Assembly: GCF_958979055.1 (NCBI RefSeq)
Contig: NC_084886.1
Location: forward strand, 6,033,001-6,097,000
Length of the DNA: 64,000 bases
Reading direction: 5' to 3'
Origin: Alnus glutinosa
Taxonomy: Eukaryota > Streptophyta > Magnoliopsida > Fagales > Betulaceae
Part shown: in pieces, positions 22,653 through 36,445 of the stretch
Layout of the letters: the number at the start of each line of letters is the position of its first letter
Position numbering within the stretch: position 1 is the stretch's first letter
Translations under genes and position numbers: made by a program
Notes under the pieces: model-generated
The model's input: only the letters and a program-made list of their open reading frames with translations
What the model was told of the DNA's origin: nothing
Databases searched by the model: none

Positions 22653-23649
22653 CCTCTCTCCATCGACTAACACCACGAACAGCTCTAGACAACTACAGCA
22701 AAGGCGGGGGAAGAGGGAAAGTCGAATCTGTCCCTTTATGCACTGGCGCGTGCACACCACACTTCGATTCGCGGGAGGTCGGTGGAACCGCTTCTGATGT
22801 CGGTGGAGTCAGAGGGTGACGGCGAAGCTGATGGAGAGGCGCGTGCCTTGTAAATAGTGGCAGAGGATCGTTGATCTGGAATCAAAAATTCTAATCCAAG
22901 AACCGAACCAAAATACACAATGAACACGATGGATGGAGGAAAAGACTGGTAGATGAGTTGTTGAGGAGCAGAAAAGCAGGAAACATAAGGCAAAAACAAG
23001 ATCCAGGAAGAGAAAGGCTAGAGCATGTTTGAGCAGGATAAAGGCTTCTCCAGAGGAAGAAGCAAGAGCCACAATGGAGGAGGCGACATAGGGGGAAAAA
23101 AGGGGGGAAAAGGAAAAGGGGAAAAAGTAAAGGGAGAGAGGAGGGAGGGAAGCTCCCTCCCATGGCAATGGGTTTTTTCAGGGTTTTAGGGGAAGGGGAA
23201 ACAGGAGAGAGAAGAGAGCGTTTCAATAAATTCGATTCTAATTATGCTACTTAATCTTTTTCGATTGTTATTAACAAAACCGGTAGCCTATTAGCTAAAT
23301 AACTCGGAGGAGTTTTCCTCTTTTTCTCTTTTCTGCCACTTTTGCTCTGTTTAATTTACCTCTACTAAGAATGCCTCACGTTGTCTTGACCAATAACCGT
23401 TTCATATCTTTGGTGGCTGAAACTTCTCATCAATCCCCAACCCTCGTTAGATCTAACAAGGGATAAATATCCAAGACAAATAGCAAAATGGGAAAGGCCA
23501 AGGATAGAAGCAGCTGGCTTTAAGACTTTACATCATTCGAAAATGCTGCCCATCTAGCAAATTGCGCATCTTTCTCATTATTATCGAAAAACAGTGCAAA
23601 AGAAAATGCTTTTTTCATATTGAATGTGCCTTTGGATTGAGAGAATATT

Positions 23650-24161
23650 GAAGAATGCAGTTTGACAGGCTTGCTTGGTAAGGCTGTGTCTTGGGGCTAC
23701 AGTCTACAATCGATAAAGGCAGAGAAATCACAACATCCCACGTACAGAAGAGCAATTCTGACACATATAAAGTGGGAAGTCCGTGCTAGACTCTTGGCTA
23801 ACGGGCATTTCAAGAGCCTCAGAAATAGTTTGTCCCTTGTATATAGATGGAATCCGCATACATTGAAGTCTGAGTTGCTGATTTTGAGTCGTTGAGTTGC
23901 TGTTTGCAGTAGGTGTTGAGTGTCGAGTGCTATGTTTTCTGCAAGCTCGGGCTCTTGGTTGATTGTTGGTTTTCGCCTGCTCTGCTTTATTTTTTCTGCT
24001 TTTTTGAGATTGCAGTTTGTTTGTTGGTGTGTAGGCTTGTTTCGTGGCCTATGGTTTTGTTGTATTCCGGTTGGGATTGTGTTCCAGGCTTTACTGGAGT
24101 GTAGCATTTGATTGTTGTTCAATGAAAGCTTTCATTCATCAAACAAAAAAAAAAAGTGTTT
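23650..24161 (+). mobile_element. LINE 3' terminal fragment, second lineage
   Basis: The ORF end IKWEVRARLLANGHFKSL is followed by SLSLVYRWN, which resembles the C-terminus of plant LINE ORF2. A T/G-rich 3' UTR follows and ends CAATGAAAGCTTTCATTCAT plus an A-run at 24149-24158. It is 5'-truncated. It differs from the LINE family at 1958-4582. Confidence 0.6.
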
Positions 24162-24336
24162 TTTGCATTTTGGCAGACATTAGATAAAAACACAAGAACA
24201 CTCTAATTGCAGAAACCAAAACCCAAGTAAAAGAGAAGAATCCATCCCCTTTCCGGACCATACCATACTAAAGCAATGACATACACTGAAGTTTATTTTC
24301 AAGAAAAATGAAGAAAATCCGAAGACCTTTCCAATC

Positions 24337-27300
24337 TCAAATGCCAGACATTTGCACCAGCTTATTGTAGAGAATGCGGTCATCCCTACCGGTGTTGCTC
24401 TCTAATAATGCACTTTGCACAAGTTCCTGATGTCAGAGAAACATTAGCTACCAGACCATCAAGAGCAAAATATCGAAAACGATAATACAAGGAATACATA
24501 GCGCACTCTAAAAAAAAAAAAAGAAGCAGTGATTAAACAGTAATTGAATTACAGATTCTCACCTTGACATCCCTGTGCGAACGAAACTTCCCCAAGTTGT
24601 GGATGATCAACCTCATATCTTCAACCTGAAACACAACATAAACTCCTTACCCTACTAATCATAACAACACAAAATCCTCCCCCCCCCCCCCCCCCCCAAA
24701 AAAAAAAAAAAAAGAACATGAATAACAACAAAATGTACCCTAATGTAGCCAACTCGATTCCGGTCAAAAAACCGAAAAGCCTGTTTCAGATTCAAAAACT
24801 TAACATTAATACAATGATTACGAGAGAATGCAACTAAATGCTAAAATAGAAATCAGGAAATAATAAAAGCAGCAAAAAGTTCCAAAAAGCATACCTGCAA
24901 TAGCTCTTTATCAACAACAACCTCCTTGACAGCAGAGTTTGCTTTCTTTCCAGTATCCACCTCTGTGTCTTTCTTTTCACACATATCCTCATCAGACTTG
25001 GGCTTTGTCTCTGCAGCTTTCGAATTCTCCTTGGAAGATTCTTCTACTTCATCTTTTTCCAGTCCTGCCACTTTCCCAGGCTCAGCTTTCACATCAGTCT
25101 TCCCCTCTTCTTTGTTGTTCTCATTAGATAAGTCATGTCGCATACTTGACTCCTCCATTTCTTCGTATTCTTCAGGATCTTCCTCTGGGTCCTCCTCTGG
25201 GTCTTCCTCTGGATCTTCATCACCATCTGTTTCATCTCCCATATTCGCCTCATCAACGTGATCAACAGATTTATCCTCCTTGACCTTAGTTTTATCATCA
25301 TCTGGTTGGGCTGCACTCAATGTTTCAGACTTAATAGAATCTTTCGGAGGGGTATCAGTAGTCTTCAGTCGCTTCGCTGATGATTTTTTGTCCCTTTCCT
25401 TCTCATGGATTTCATCCCGTTGCCTCTTACGTTGATTTCTTTCCGTGATGAATTTTACACGTAATTTCTGCATAAAAATGCATGTAAATGAAGATGCCTC
25501 AGGGAAGGGGTCATGTTGCGTGCATATTGATAGAATGTCTAAAACCAACCTGGAGAAATGTTAAAAGACGACAACCCATCTGATACTGAAGCATTTCATA
25601 CAGTAATTCAGCAAATAATGACAACTGCAAGAAAGACAGAACACAGTTAGGAAGGATCAAAAAAGCTATAATCTTGTTCCAAAGGTTTACATCAAACTAG
25701 GTTATGAAAACCAAACACTAGAACTACAGTTCTAAAGGTACGATGTAGAGATAAAGTATACATAAAGAGAAATGGATAAAGCAGGAGACTAAACCTCAAA
25801 AGTTGATTCTTCAATGTCCTTGTCACTATAATCCAAGAGCGAATCCAGTGAAAGAGAGAACGGACGAAGCTGTAAAAGGAGATCCAAAATTAGACAAGGC
25901 TACATAAAAGGTATCTTAGATTCGGTGAACATGTAGAGCATATCTTATTAACATGTAGTATTCAATACTGTATAGGCTATCATCAACATACTTTGGAAGC
26001 CTTGCTCCATTTCGTTTGTAAAATCAATCCAGGGTGCCGAGGAGGTTCTTCAGATTTCCTCTTTTCTTTCAATTCTTTATTTGATTTGCTTCTAGACTCA
26101 TCCTTTCCATCGTTGTCTTTTTTCTCTTTCTCATCTTTAGATTTCTCTCCATCTTTTGATTTTCCCCTCTTGCCACTATGATTATCATTCTGAGATGCTT
26201 TCTGCTTGTCAGCCTCAATCTCCAATTTACTCCCTGAGCCACTTTTCTCGCCTGTTCTTTTTTCATCCTTTTTGTCAGTCTTTATTTCCACATTACTTGA
26301 ATCGACCACATCATCTTGCTTCTCCGGGGTAAGTGTTTTGGAGTTGGTCTTAGGAACTGTTTTCTTTTCTGATCTTTTGACCTCACTGTCCTGGTTCTCT
26401 GCATCTGCTGCTTGCCTCTCCGCATTTTCTGTCTCATCTGCTGCCAGAACAGCCTTTGCCCCATCACCATCAACATCTTTCTTAGTGTCAGCAACCCCAT
26501 CACTGGATTTCAAACTAGCAACCTTTCTTTTAGGTACCCTTTTAATAATTTTTTTCTTCACAGTTGTTTTCACACTGGTACCTTGCACAACTGCAGCACT
26601 GCTTGGATCTGAATTATCCTTTGGTTTATCTTCAGTATCTTCATTCTGAGAAGCTTTTCTCACTGGAACCTTTTTAATCACTCTTTTTCTTACAAAAGTT
26701 TTAACCCCAGAGAGGGCAACTGAAGATGCATCCTGTAGACCGGGAATCTCTGAGTTTGCATTCTTTTCTCCATTATCCTTCTCACCCAGCTTGTCCTTTT
26801 GTTTGCTGGAACTATCGCCAGCTGCCTTATCAACAACCTTCTGTTTGACAATCTTTTTTATGATCTTCTTCTTCCCAGACGGCACACTGCCACCTGTCTG
26901 TGCACCAGCAGATTCTCCCTGTTCCTTCTCCACAGTAGTCTTGTTTTGCTCACCTGTTTCTGTCCCACCTTTTTTCTCAAGTCCTTTGTCATTTTCTACA
27001 ACCTTTTCTTCAGCCGTGATCCCTTTCACTTCATTGCCATCTTTCTCCTTTTTGTTAGCATCTTCTGATTGTCCGGAGGATTCAGACTCTTTCTTTTTTT
27101 CTGATTTGCCTACCTTTTTGACATCTCTTGAGGAATCCTTTTCCTTATCTAAATTATTGCCCAAAAAGAAAATAGAAAAAAAAGTACACATATATCAATT
27201 TGAACATGGATGACAATCATAAGAAAAAATGAAGTTTCAAAGAAAGACTATGCACAACAAAAAGTATATGTTACCTTTCATCCCATCTTTCTTCTCTCTG

Positions 27301-30300
27301 GACCTCTGAAAGAATATATCATTATATTAGTGAATAAAGGAACAACTTTGAAGATTTCCCAGGGGTGGGGGAAGAAAGAAGCAAAAATGCTATTACAAAT
27401 TAAAACCTTCCTAACAAAATGCCAAAAAATTGAACACTATTGTAACTCTAAGAAGAGCCACCATGGTGAATAATAGACAACCCCATGCAATTGGTATTAA
27501 GAATTTGATGAGGCGAGCTCGATAACATCATGCCAGAAATATTTCAACAAACCCACTCTGGGTTTACATGTCCATATCATGCAAGCCAAATATCAAATTC
27601 TTTTGATGGTGTTTGCTACACATCCATTTAGTGTTCCACACTCAAATTTATTCTTTTTTCAAAACTCTGTTTATAACAAATAAAACAATTTCAAGCATAA
27701 TACCCAAAGTGCACGACTAACTATGCTTTCACCAGCTGTAATTTGATCTGCACTCAACCTAATAAGAACATCTGCATGTCTATCCATATGTGCACATCTA
27801 CATGCACATATTTTGAATTTCTGTCTCTACCTTCGTTTGAACTAGATTTTTTTTTTTGCACCAAAAACCTTAGCAAAAGTGAAACTGATGAAACCAATGT
27901 TCCAAACAAAATAACTACAGACCTCTTTTTCCAAAGAAAATTGCCTCTCTCTCTCTGCAACAGCCCTCTTGTGAGCAAGCCACTGGTCCCTCCATGCATC
28001 CAATGAAGGGAGACATTCAGACAAATCTGGAACAAACAATACGGTAACCTCCCTGTGGCTAAACAGTCCATCCTTGCCAAATCTGTCATAGTGTATCTGC
28101 AAACGCCAAGAAGAATTGAAAATTAGCTCTCTGAATCCAAGAAGTATGTGCAAGTAACCAAAGATATAAAATTCTAAATACATCCCAAAAACATGAGAAG
28201 AGTCCACGAACAGTATATTAATGTTTCTCTCATTTGCATCATAACAAAAAAAAAAGTAGCTTTTTTTTCTGTGCTCTTCCGGAACAAAGAACAGACCTAA
28301 AATGTGATAAACAAGGATTCTGAACTGGTAGAGTAAAATATTATGCATTGACTTAGCCAAGCATTTAGATGTCACGTTTATGGAAAATGTCTGTAGTTGT
28401 ATGCATGGCACATAAAAAGTCAGAACACGAAAAAATAGCAAGTGCTCAGAAATTGCATGATAATGATGGTATAATAATTCTCCCCATCCCCCGGGCCAAT
28501 TACTTATAAAAAAAATTAAAAAAAAAAAAAAACAGATGACATTGATAGTCTTCCAGAAAAGCTTTTCCCCTCTTCAAGAAGCCTCCCTCCTGGCTGATTT
28601 ATGTGCTGAAGTGAAGAACTTCACCTACTCTAAAAGTGTCAAGGAATTACCCATACCTATGTAAGCTATAGTACCAATGAACAACATTAAGTCACCCTCT
28701 ACAATCTAGAGGGAAACCAAACTTGTAAGAATGTCTGACTTTTACAACTCAGATAAAGCAGATAAATCACAAATTATGTTTCCCTTTACCAATTATGCCC
28801 CCTTGAGAAATCTTGCCATTTTCCAGTGACCACAATTGCTGTTGTAATAAATTAAAGATTTGAACGGCAAACAAGTAGAGAAATGGAAGAAAAAAAAATA
28901 TAACAATCACACACAAGGACACAAATTTATGTGATTCGACACAATGGCTTACGTCCACAGGTGGAGACCAAATTCACAAACAAAATATCCTCACTCACAA
29001 AGAATTTTCTAGTATCCTAAATCTCCAAGCAGGCTATAACCAAGCTCTTTCTAACACAACCTCTAATTCTCAAAGTATTATGCGGAATATCCATATATAG
29101 CCAAAGTTTCCAACCAATGCAAGGAAATACTTCCTCATGAAGAAAACAGCCTTTAGCCGAAATAAAAGGCTGTTGAAAAAATGTCTTTGAAAGCTGCAAT
29201 CAAAGTTGGCTTGGTGAACTGACAAAATCCATGTATTAAGTAAATTAGCTGCATTGGTACAGACAGAAGAATTTGGGTGGCAAGAAAATAGGTTGGGCGG
29301 CGACATAAAGGCGCATTAAATGCACCATGGGTGTCAAGCAAATAGGTCCATAAAAGGTGGATGAAATTCAAACCACGTGTAACAGTTACTTTATAAACAC
29401 TCATGATTTTATTAGTAGATACATGCAATATAGGGATCTGCTATATCTTAAAGATCCTGATTCCATGACCCAAACTTATTCATTTTCTTTTTTGTGAGGT
29501 TGCAGCATTAAAAATACAGTTTTACAATTCCCAAACATGAGAGAAAGGAGGATCCTTTCAAAGTTTTCATCACCAGAGCCTAGGGAAAAGTAGCTGCTCC
29601 AAATTAATTTCAAGGACATAAATCAAACAAAATTTAACTCAGTAAAGCCTTATCCCACCTAGTTGGGATCGTAAACCAACTGATGGGAGAAAAACTCAAA
29701 GACAGTTGTTCCTAATACTTGTGATCTCAGTTCTGATAAATTATCTATATGAGGAGCAACAATAACAAAATAAAAATAAATAAAGAGAAAAAAAAAATGA
29801 GCATGCCTGAAATATAAAAAAGCAGTAAGAAGAGTAAGTTTCTGATGACTAAAAGGATTACAGTAGAATAAAACCACTTTAATGAAACCTAGAAGAAGCC
29901 TAATGGGGGCTAATACAAAAGAGCATATTCAATCATGATTGCTGACAATGAAAGCAATAACAAGATGATAGTTGGTACAACTTATAGGTCCGAATAGCAC
30001 AATCAGATCAGAAGAAAAGATAGAATAGAAGAGTTCAAAATATCACGCTGCATAATGAAAATACAGCTTTGGACACACTGCAGTTATAGACAGGCTTCAT
30101 GCTGTTAAGTAGGCTAGCATAATGATTTAGCAAGTTTTGCAACCAAACCACCTTCTAATTCACAAAGTTGAGATTTCAAGAAGAAAATGGCTCAAACACA
30201 AAAGTAGATATGTTCAAATCTCTTTATGCTTGGATAGCGACGTACAATAGTCCTCGTTTTTCTAGTTTAACTGCATTTCTGGACTTGTGTTCTTTTTCTC

Positions 30301-33300
30301 CCTAATTGGGGTCTCTCTTGTATACTTCATGTGTACTTCGGATGCACCCTTCTAGCCTTTCTATTGAGATTGAATTACTTATCAAAAGAATTTTTTGAGG
30401 CATTCCATTCCAATGTCAGCCTTAAATAACTCAAAAGCATAATGAAATAAGCTACAGAAGCCATGACAAGTAGCTTCACTGCCATTGAAAGGATCCAAAG
30501 TAACTGAAGAGGTCTTAATAAATGAAACAATTATCAGAAGCAAATAATACCTCAAGAAATCGATTCCAATGCGAGCAGTTCTGCAAATCAAGTTGAGTAA
30601 CATCTTTCGCATATCTACAGAGTAAAAATCAATTCAGTTCAGTTGAAAAAGGTACTATTTCTCAATATTCCTTTACAACAAATAACAGACGGCACAAACC
30701 TAAGGGCTGTCTGAACTAAAGAGGTTTCATCAACTGATGGGTCACCACCATCAGCAGAATTCCATGGACCACCAATTGCCATCAAAGACTGGTCCTTTCT
30801 TAGCACTGCAAACCTGAGGATATTGCAAATATGGGGTATGCGATCACCATAACTTTTTTCAGATGACAGCTCCTCCAAAGCATTCTTGCTAAGTCCACTC
30901 ATCAAGATCATCTGAACCAAAGAGAAAAAGAACCCTTACTCAAGCAGAAATTTTTTTTGATACAATTCATTATCCAAAAGCAGCTTTAAAATAATAAAAT
31001 TATATCGCACATAAATAACAGATCCATCAGGATAAAACAAATAAATTAGAAAAGTTTCCAATATAGAGAGAGAGAGAGGTGACACCAATCCTTGGCCATA
31101 ACAATCACAATAAAGCAACATCACCAAGAAGTCCAAAAGGACCAAAAAGATAATATTGTCCTCTGCAGAGAGGCAACCGATGAGAAACACACGTCAGGTT
31201 GTATTACAGTGGGGTAGGACTACATATATCATTAGTAGATTGCCAAATTGGATTCTTTTTTTTTTAATTAGATTTCCCTCAACTTCTGAGAACCAACATT
31301 TCAATTTGTCCTATGACAAGGTCAACCTCAAGGCCTCATTCCTCTTCCTATGAGCACTCCTACACTTCAGTAGATTTTGAAAATGTAAACTTATCACGTG
31401 CCATGTCAACATACACTATTTCTCCAGTGAGTCAACATACACTATTTCTCCAGTGAGTTCCACAAAGAATTTCATCTAAATGGATGCTCAAAATTTTTAC
31501 CCACGCATGATTTTTTTATCTTTTTTTTTTTTTAATATCTAGGCACAAGAGCTTCACATCTGTTCACCCCAAACTTTTTTCTGTAAAGTTCTTATTTTGA
31601 ATCTTCTGTTTTACAGCTGGGAAAATGTCCTTGTGATTCATGTAAAATCTTTGCAAAAGAGGGAGAATGAAGCCTGCGTGAGAGAGCCCATTATGATTTT
31701 TTTTCTCAAGCTAAATTTATCAAAAGGAAAACCATGTTTTAAAATCTTTAATCATAAAGCACTAATCAATCAGTTTTCTTATAATCTAAGTGTGCAATTG
31801 TTTGACTTATCCAGCATGTAGCAAAAAATCCACAATGCCAAAGAATATTAAAAACAACCGGTTTATATAGGCTTAGAACTTGCTCATACAATATAATAAC
31901 AAATACACAGGTCTAAGCTTCTGTAATCTGTTATTACTGATTTCAAAAGCAGGGCATCTCTTACTTATCAAAAAAAAAAAAAAAAAAACCAGGGCAGAAT
32001 CTGAAGCACCAATTAAATAATTTGTTCACTCCATCACGATGCATAATGGTACACTATTATGATATAAAATATAAAATGACCTACCTTTGCATTCCAGATT
32101 GTATTTCCACATTTTACACGTTCTTCAGCCAAAAGCTCGGCAGAAGGCTCTTTCAGCTCAGTTGCCCTCTCTTCTTCAACAAAATCATGCTCAAAACTGC
32201 TCCACTCAAAAAATTATTAAACAATTACGTTTACTCCTTATCTTTCCATTCTTTTAAAAAAAACAAACAAGCACGATAACGACTATCCTCTACAAGTTTT
32301 TTTAAAAAAAAAAAAATTTGGGCATTAGAAATCACCAAACCAGTTGGAATTCAAATGCTTGTTCTGAGATCCGGACTTTGTTGCCGTTTCATTTCTTTTT
32401 TTTTTTTTTTTGGCCAGCAACTTGACCAGACTTTTAGAAGAACAAGTCATAGATTCTTTCACAAAATTTTTAAAAAACTACAAAAACAGTTCCTTGCACA
32501 AAAAAGATTGAAGGTATAAATGCATAATCGTGGATAAGCATAAGACAAACTTTGGAAAACCAGTTTAGTAACAGTATCAAAGAGACGCACCTGACAGGGG
32601 TATGGATAGAAAGCTTAAGGTTCTCTTTTGGCCAGTTCACAACAGCCTAAAACAATTAAAACGCCACCTCAAGGCAAATATTCAACTATATAAACTTGAA
32701 AAATGAAAATAAATAATAAAGACTGACCTTGGAAAATTCTTGGGACACAAAGAGTCTAGGATATCTCTTATCTATTGACAAAAAATCCCTCTCTATATCA
32801 ACCAAACTGGATGAGTAAACCTGCAAGTGGACAGCATTGATTACTAAGAGTGAAATCCAAGCACAACAGGCAGACGAAAATTCGAGCATGCACCAAAATA
32901 CATAGTCCATAACAGACGAAAAAATCTCATATCATTTTTCTCCTGTCTCTAAATCATTCACTTCTCTTCCATAAAAATGTAAACTTTCAAAATTGCAACA
33001 GATATTGATAAACATCCACCATCAGCCATGAACAAAATAAATCACACACAAGTTTACTAGATTCAAAATAAAGTCAAAAGGCCGAAAATCGTAGAAAAGC
33101 TAAAGGTTGGCAACGATATCTCCATAAAAAGCACCTGTGAGATCAATATGATGTACGAAACAGAAGGCCAAGAGATTGGACAAGGGATAGATGTTCTGAG
33201 AATGGGGAGTAGCCAAGGAAATAGACGGGAAAGAGCAAAAAGAAAACCCCAGATGCAAACATTACCAACCAGATCCAAATGACCAACAGGAGGAAATATG

Positions 33301-36300
33301 GAAGAAAAATAGCCCCATATTCATTGGGGTACTAGGCATGACAAGACCGAGCAAACCCAAAGAAGTAAAAACTGATACCCAAAGCCAAAGATAAAAAAAT
33401 AATACGAAAGGAGTAAGGCCACAACTACAGCAATAACAGGAAGCAACAAGATTGAATCATATGAAGCCCTCAACTCCACATCCCCCAGGAAAAACAGCAG
33501 ATCCTTGAAGACAATATTTTCATTATCATTAAATTTCCTAAGCTCTTTACATGTTTTTTTACCTTGCAGACATATTCTCTCCGTTTTTCTTTAACAGGTG
33601 AATGAAGCCTTCAGCATAAGAGAACACCAAGTTAGTTACAAGGGCTGCAAGATACACAAGCGGCTATATATTCAGAACTAGAGCAGGACGCAAAATAAAA
33701 CATCAAGATCCACCTATGCAGAGCATCATAACGTGGGGAATCCCGTCGCAAAGGTTTCCCCTCCTTCGCCAAAGAGGAACCAGGTCGGTCTCGAGAGAAT
33801 CTTGGTGGAGATCGACCACGCCTGGCTTCAAGTCCACGTTTGCGCTCTCGCTCTCTCTCCTTCTCCCGTCGTTCAACGATGCGTTCCCTTTCACGCTCTC
33901 TTTCTCGTTCTCGTTCTCGTTCGCGTTCCCGCTCTCGTTCCCATTCCTTCTCCCTTTCTCTACCTCTCTCTCTCTCACGCAAACGTTCCGAACGCCGCTC
34001 CTCCTCCCTTAGCTCGAACTCCCGAAGATATGCAGCCCTGTCATCCTTGCGATCGTCAACCCTTGAATGACTGCTGCGTGACAACATGCTACCTGGATAA
34101 TCCAATTCGAGGGATGTGCCATGAATCCCTTTTCCCGAGGCATAGTCCCTACCAGGAGGCAGGCTCACTCCATAACCAGGATTTGAAGAACTTTGTGCAT
34201 ACATGATATCATCCATGTTTCTATGGGGAGCTGCCCCTAATATTGATGGAGCTTGTTGCCCACTATATGAAGAAGCACTAAGCATAGATAAACTGCGAGG
34301 ATCAGCATCCACTCTTCCTCCATAAGAGATAAGATCTTGGGTGGCGTGGCGACTAGCAGTACCCCTTGCTGCAAGATAATCTGCTTGTCTGCCAGAAATG
34401 TGTTGCTACTCAGTGTTGTAAGGAATATATTGCAATCTAATATAACTGTGCATAGACGATACCACTGAGAGTAAACCCACTTCATTAAATAAAATCAAAG
34501 ATGACCTTAGCCCTTCATTATTGGGAAAAGGATATAATTCATAAATGAATATAGTTGCTATGAAAAGATGAAGTTACATTAATAAAATCATAAAGTTACC
34601 ATCTATCAATGAAAAGCTAAAAGTACCTGGCACTCCCATCCAGAGAAGCAGATTGCAGCGATTGAGCTTTTAATAATTGTTCTTGTCGAAGCAATGCCTG
34701 ATCAATGCGATCATACATATCGGTCTGTTGATTTAAATAACAAAAACCAAGATCATTATCATTATGAAAAAAAAAAAATACAAACAAAAACAAAGCATAT
34801 TTCATCAAAAGGAAAATAATACAAAAAGAAGCAGAAACTAACAAAATTGTTTCAAAATGATGAAAATGTTGTACCTGATTTTGATGACTAAAAGCAATAG
34901 AATCAGCATATCGTCCAGTTGGTTCGCTTTGCAAGTCCCTACCAACATAGGCACTCTGTCGGTCACCATATTGTCGTCTTTCTATTCCAGGATAATCTGG
35001 AACCTTCTCCGCATACAATTGATCACCTTTGTGACTATATCCATGGCCTGATGATGAGACATAGTCACTCGCTGCAAATTTAGGCGAATCTGCTATAGCC
35101 GAGGCATAGCCACCATGACCTTCTAAAGCTGATGGTCCGGCACCTTTCACATTCAATGCGGGAACCTATATAAAGAAAGCTATTCAAGTACTTATATGAC
35201 ACCAGATGCTTCGCTCAAAAATTGAACAGCTAATTAAAGCCAAGACTTGGATGAGTGAACCCCAAAAAGCTCACAAAGGATTATGACCAAGCTGGCAGGA
35301 TGCATGCAGTCAAAGAGAATGTAACCTAGTGTTATGTTCAAGTGATGATATTATCTCCTTCCAAGAGTACTACCCTATACATAGTCAATTGTTTGGGGAG
35401 CATAGTTGACAGGATATAGGCACAGGAAGTAGAGAGGTCCCCAACTAAAGTTTTCCCCCAGATGCAAAGAGGCATATAGTCAATAAGAATGATATGGGGC
35501 ATCAATGTCATAAGACAGCTAATAAAATAAATTATAAACTCTTTGGAAGCAGAAAAATAAGATTGACCCAGCGCAACTCCAAGTAAAATGTCTGGGATGA
35601 GGTTTTGTTGAGCAGAGATGAGATAATGCATAAGTAACCAAAAAAGGAAAAAAAAAATTAAAAAATACAATTCACTGACCTGCTGAGCACCACTTAATGC
35701 AGCTGAGCCATACACAGAGCTATACTGGCCCCCATAGTGAGCTACAGCTTGAGGATGAGCTCTATACCCACCAGCGTCGGCTTCTTGAGAGCCACCTAAC
35801 ATTGATGAGTGTCGAGAAGCCAATGACGGTTGAGCCCCATCAGGGCCTCCAACAGAATTGCTAGAATAGGAAGGTCCCAACTACAAAAATACAATAAATA
35901 AAGGACAGTGAGACCCCTACTCTATAAGCAAGGCCACAACTCCCACATTTCAACACAGAATAGGGACACCAAACACACACGTGTGACACAACAACTCCTT
36001 GAAGTTTAGACATAAAAAAATATCTATATATGCTTGCATTTGTCCTCAAGGCAGTCAAAGAACAGCCTTGTACTGGTTTCTTCAGTCAGAAAGTACAATA
36101 TATTCGGTTCCAATTTCTCTTAGTTCCAGCATTAAAACAAGCAAAGATTCACTCTTTTTCAAGAGTCCAAACCGGCACTGGCAGCACCGTTATCGAATCA
36201 AAAGAATTTATTTAACCAACCAAAATCAAATATCAAAAAATGAGTGGCTACGCATTCCATGAAATTGAAATAAAACCCAGCGAGAACAACACAAAAGATG

Positions 36301-36445
36301 CTCCAAGCAAAGCTAAAGATAAAGTTTTGACTCTGACTAACACAATAAAAAATAAAAAATAAAAAAAACTTACATTTGTGCCGTACGCGGATTGCCCGGC
36401 GAACGATTTCTGTCCATACGCATTGCTACCTCTAGAAGAGTACAT
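24337..36445 (-). CDS. RSA1: RSA1/EMB1579-like nuclear protein (CCAR1/DBC1 family)
   Basis: Twenty coding exons sum to 4,200 nt, 1,399 aa: 36374-36445, 35680-35880, 34875-35165, 34627-34724, 33714-34388, 33563-33608, 32728-32820, 32591-32646, 32085-32196, 30700-30911, 30551-30614, 27923-28096, 27275-27305, 25992-27148, 25795-25869, 25550-25624, 24895-25467, 24739-24780, 24563-24625 and 24337-24426. Order: Gly/Ser/Tyr-rich N-terminus (1-190); Arg-Glu coiled segment (about 345-405); S1-like region (EYVCKVYSSSLVDIERDF, about 457-474); DBC1 inactive NUDIX-like domain (549-690); Lys/Glu-rich low-complexity region with three repeated basic motifs (710-1090); acidic DPEE repeats; a degenerate EF-hand loop at 1341-1352. 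As I recall, Arabidopsis RSA1 (SHORT ROOT IN SALT MEDIUM 1, AT2G03150) acts in salt-stress signalling. A leader exon ends at 36721 (donor TTTC/GTAAGT). Confidence 0.93.
28850..29400 (-). mobile_element. Possible LTR fossil in an RSA1 intron
   Basis: The large intron 30550-28097 contains a segment with the LTR-like stretch ACACAATGGCTTACGTCCAC and, on the minus strand, a GGCTATATATGG TATA-like box. No internal region is seen and ends are approximate. It resembles the candidate at 16.8 kb in type. Confidence 0.4.
30290..30390 (+). mobile_element. LINE 3'-tail fragment
   Basis: TCTCTTGTATACTTCATGTG, then TACTTCGGATGC and ATTACTTATCAAAAG, is the 3' UTR end of the same LINE family as 1958-4582, inserted antisense to RSA1 in an intron. 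Confidence 0.6.
31405..31456. repeat. Perfect 26-bp tandem duplication
   Basis: GTCAACATACACTATTTCTC plus CAGTGA occurs twice head to tail, without mismatch, in an RSA1 intron. A recent replication-slippage product. Confidence 0.95.

Larger units (their letters stand above)
21141..23030 (-). mobile_element. Non-LTR retroelement 3' region, minus strand, interrupted by a hAT element
   Basis: Read on the minus strand, the segment ends ...TAATGTAATTTCTTTTTCACGC followed by A18 (the T-run at about 21140-21157), the usual tail of plant LINEs. Its 3' UTR continues on the far side of the hAT insertion (21565-22652), with CTCC at both junctions. No reading frame of the element is recognised, so the upper limit near 23030 is approximate and a SINE-like or other non-LTR origin is possible. 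Confidence 0.5.

Noticed and set aside
22370-22800. Pro/Gly/Arg-rich ORFs on both strands
   Set aside because: Products of the GC-rich subterminal arms of the hAT-like element, open in many frames because stops are rare in GC-rich DNA.
22736-23226. Minus-strand ORFs of 87-119 codons beginning MKRSLLSPVSPSP and nearby
   Set aside because: Low-complexity Pro/Ser/Phe sequence from the retroelement region; no conserved domain.
24926-27068. Plus-strand Ser/Phe-rich ORFs of 62-147 codons
   Set aside because: Antisense shadows of the Lys/Glu-rich exons of RSA1.
33703-34206. Alternative-frame Arg/Ser- and Glu/Asn-rich ORFs
   Set aside because: Shadows of the Arg-Glu repeat exon of RSA1.
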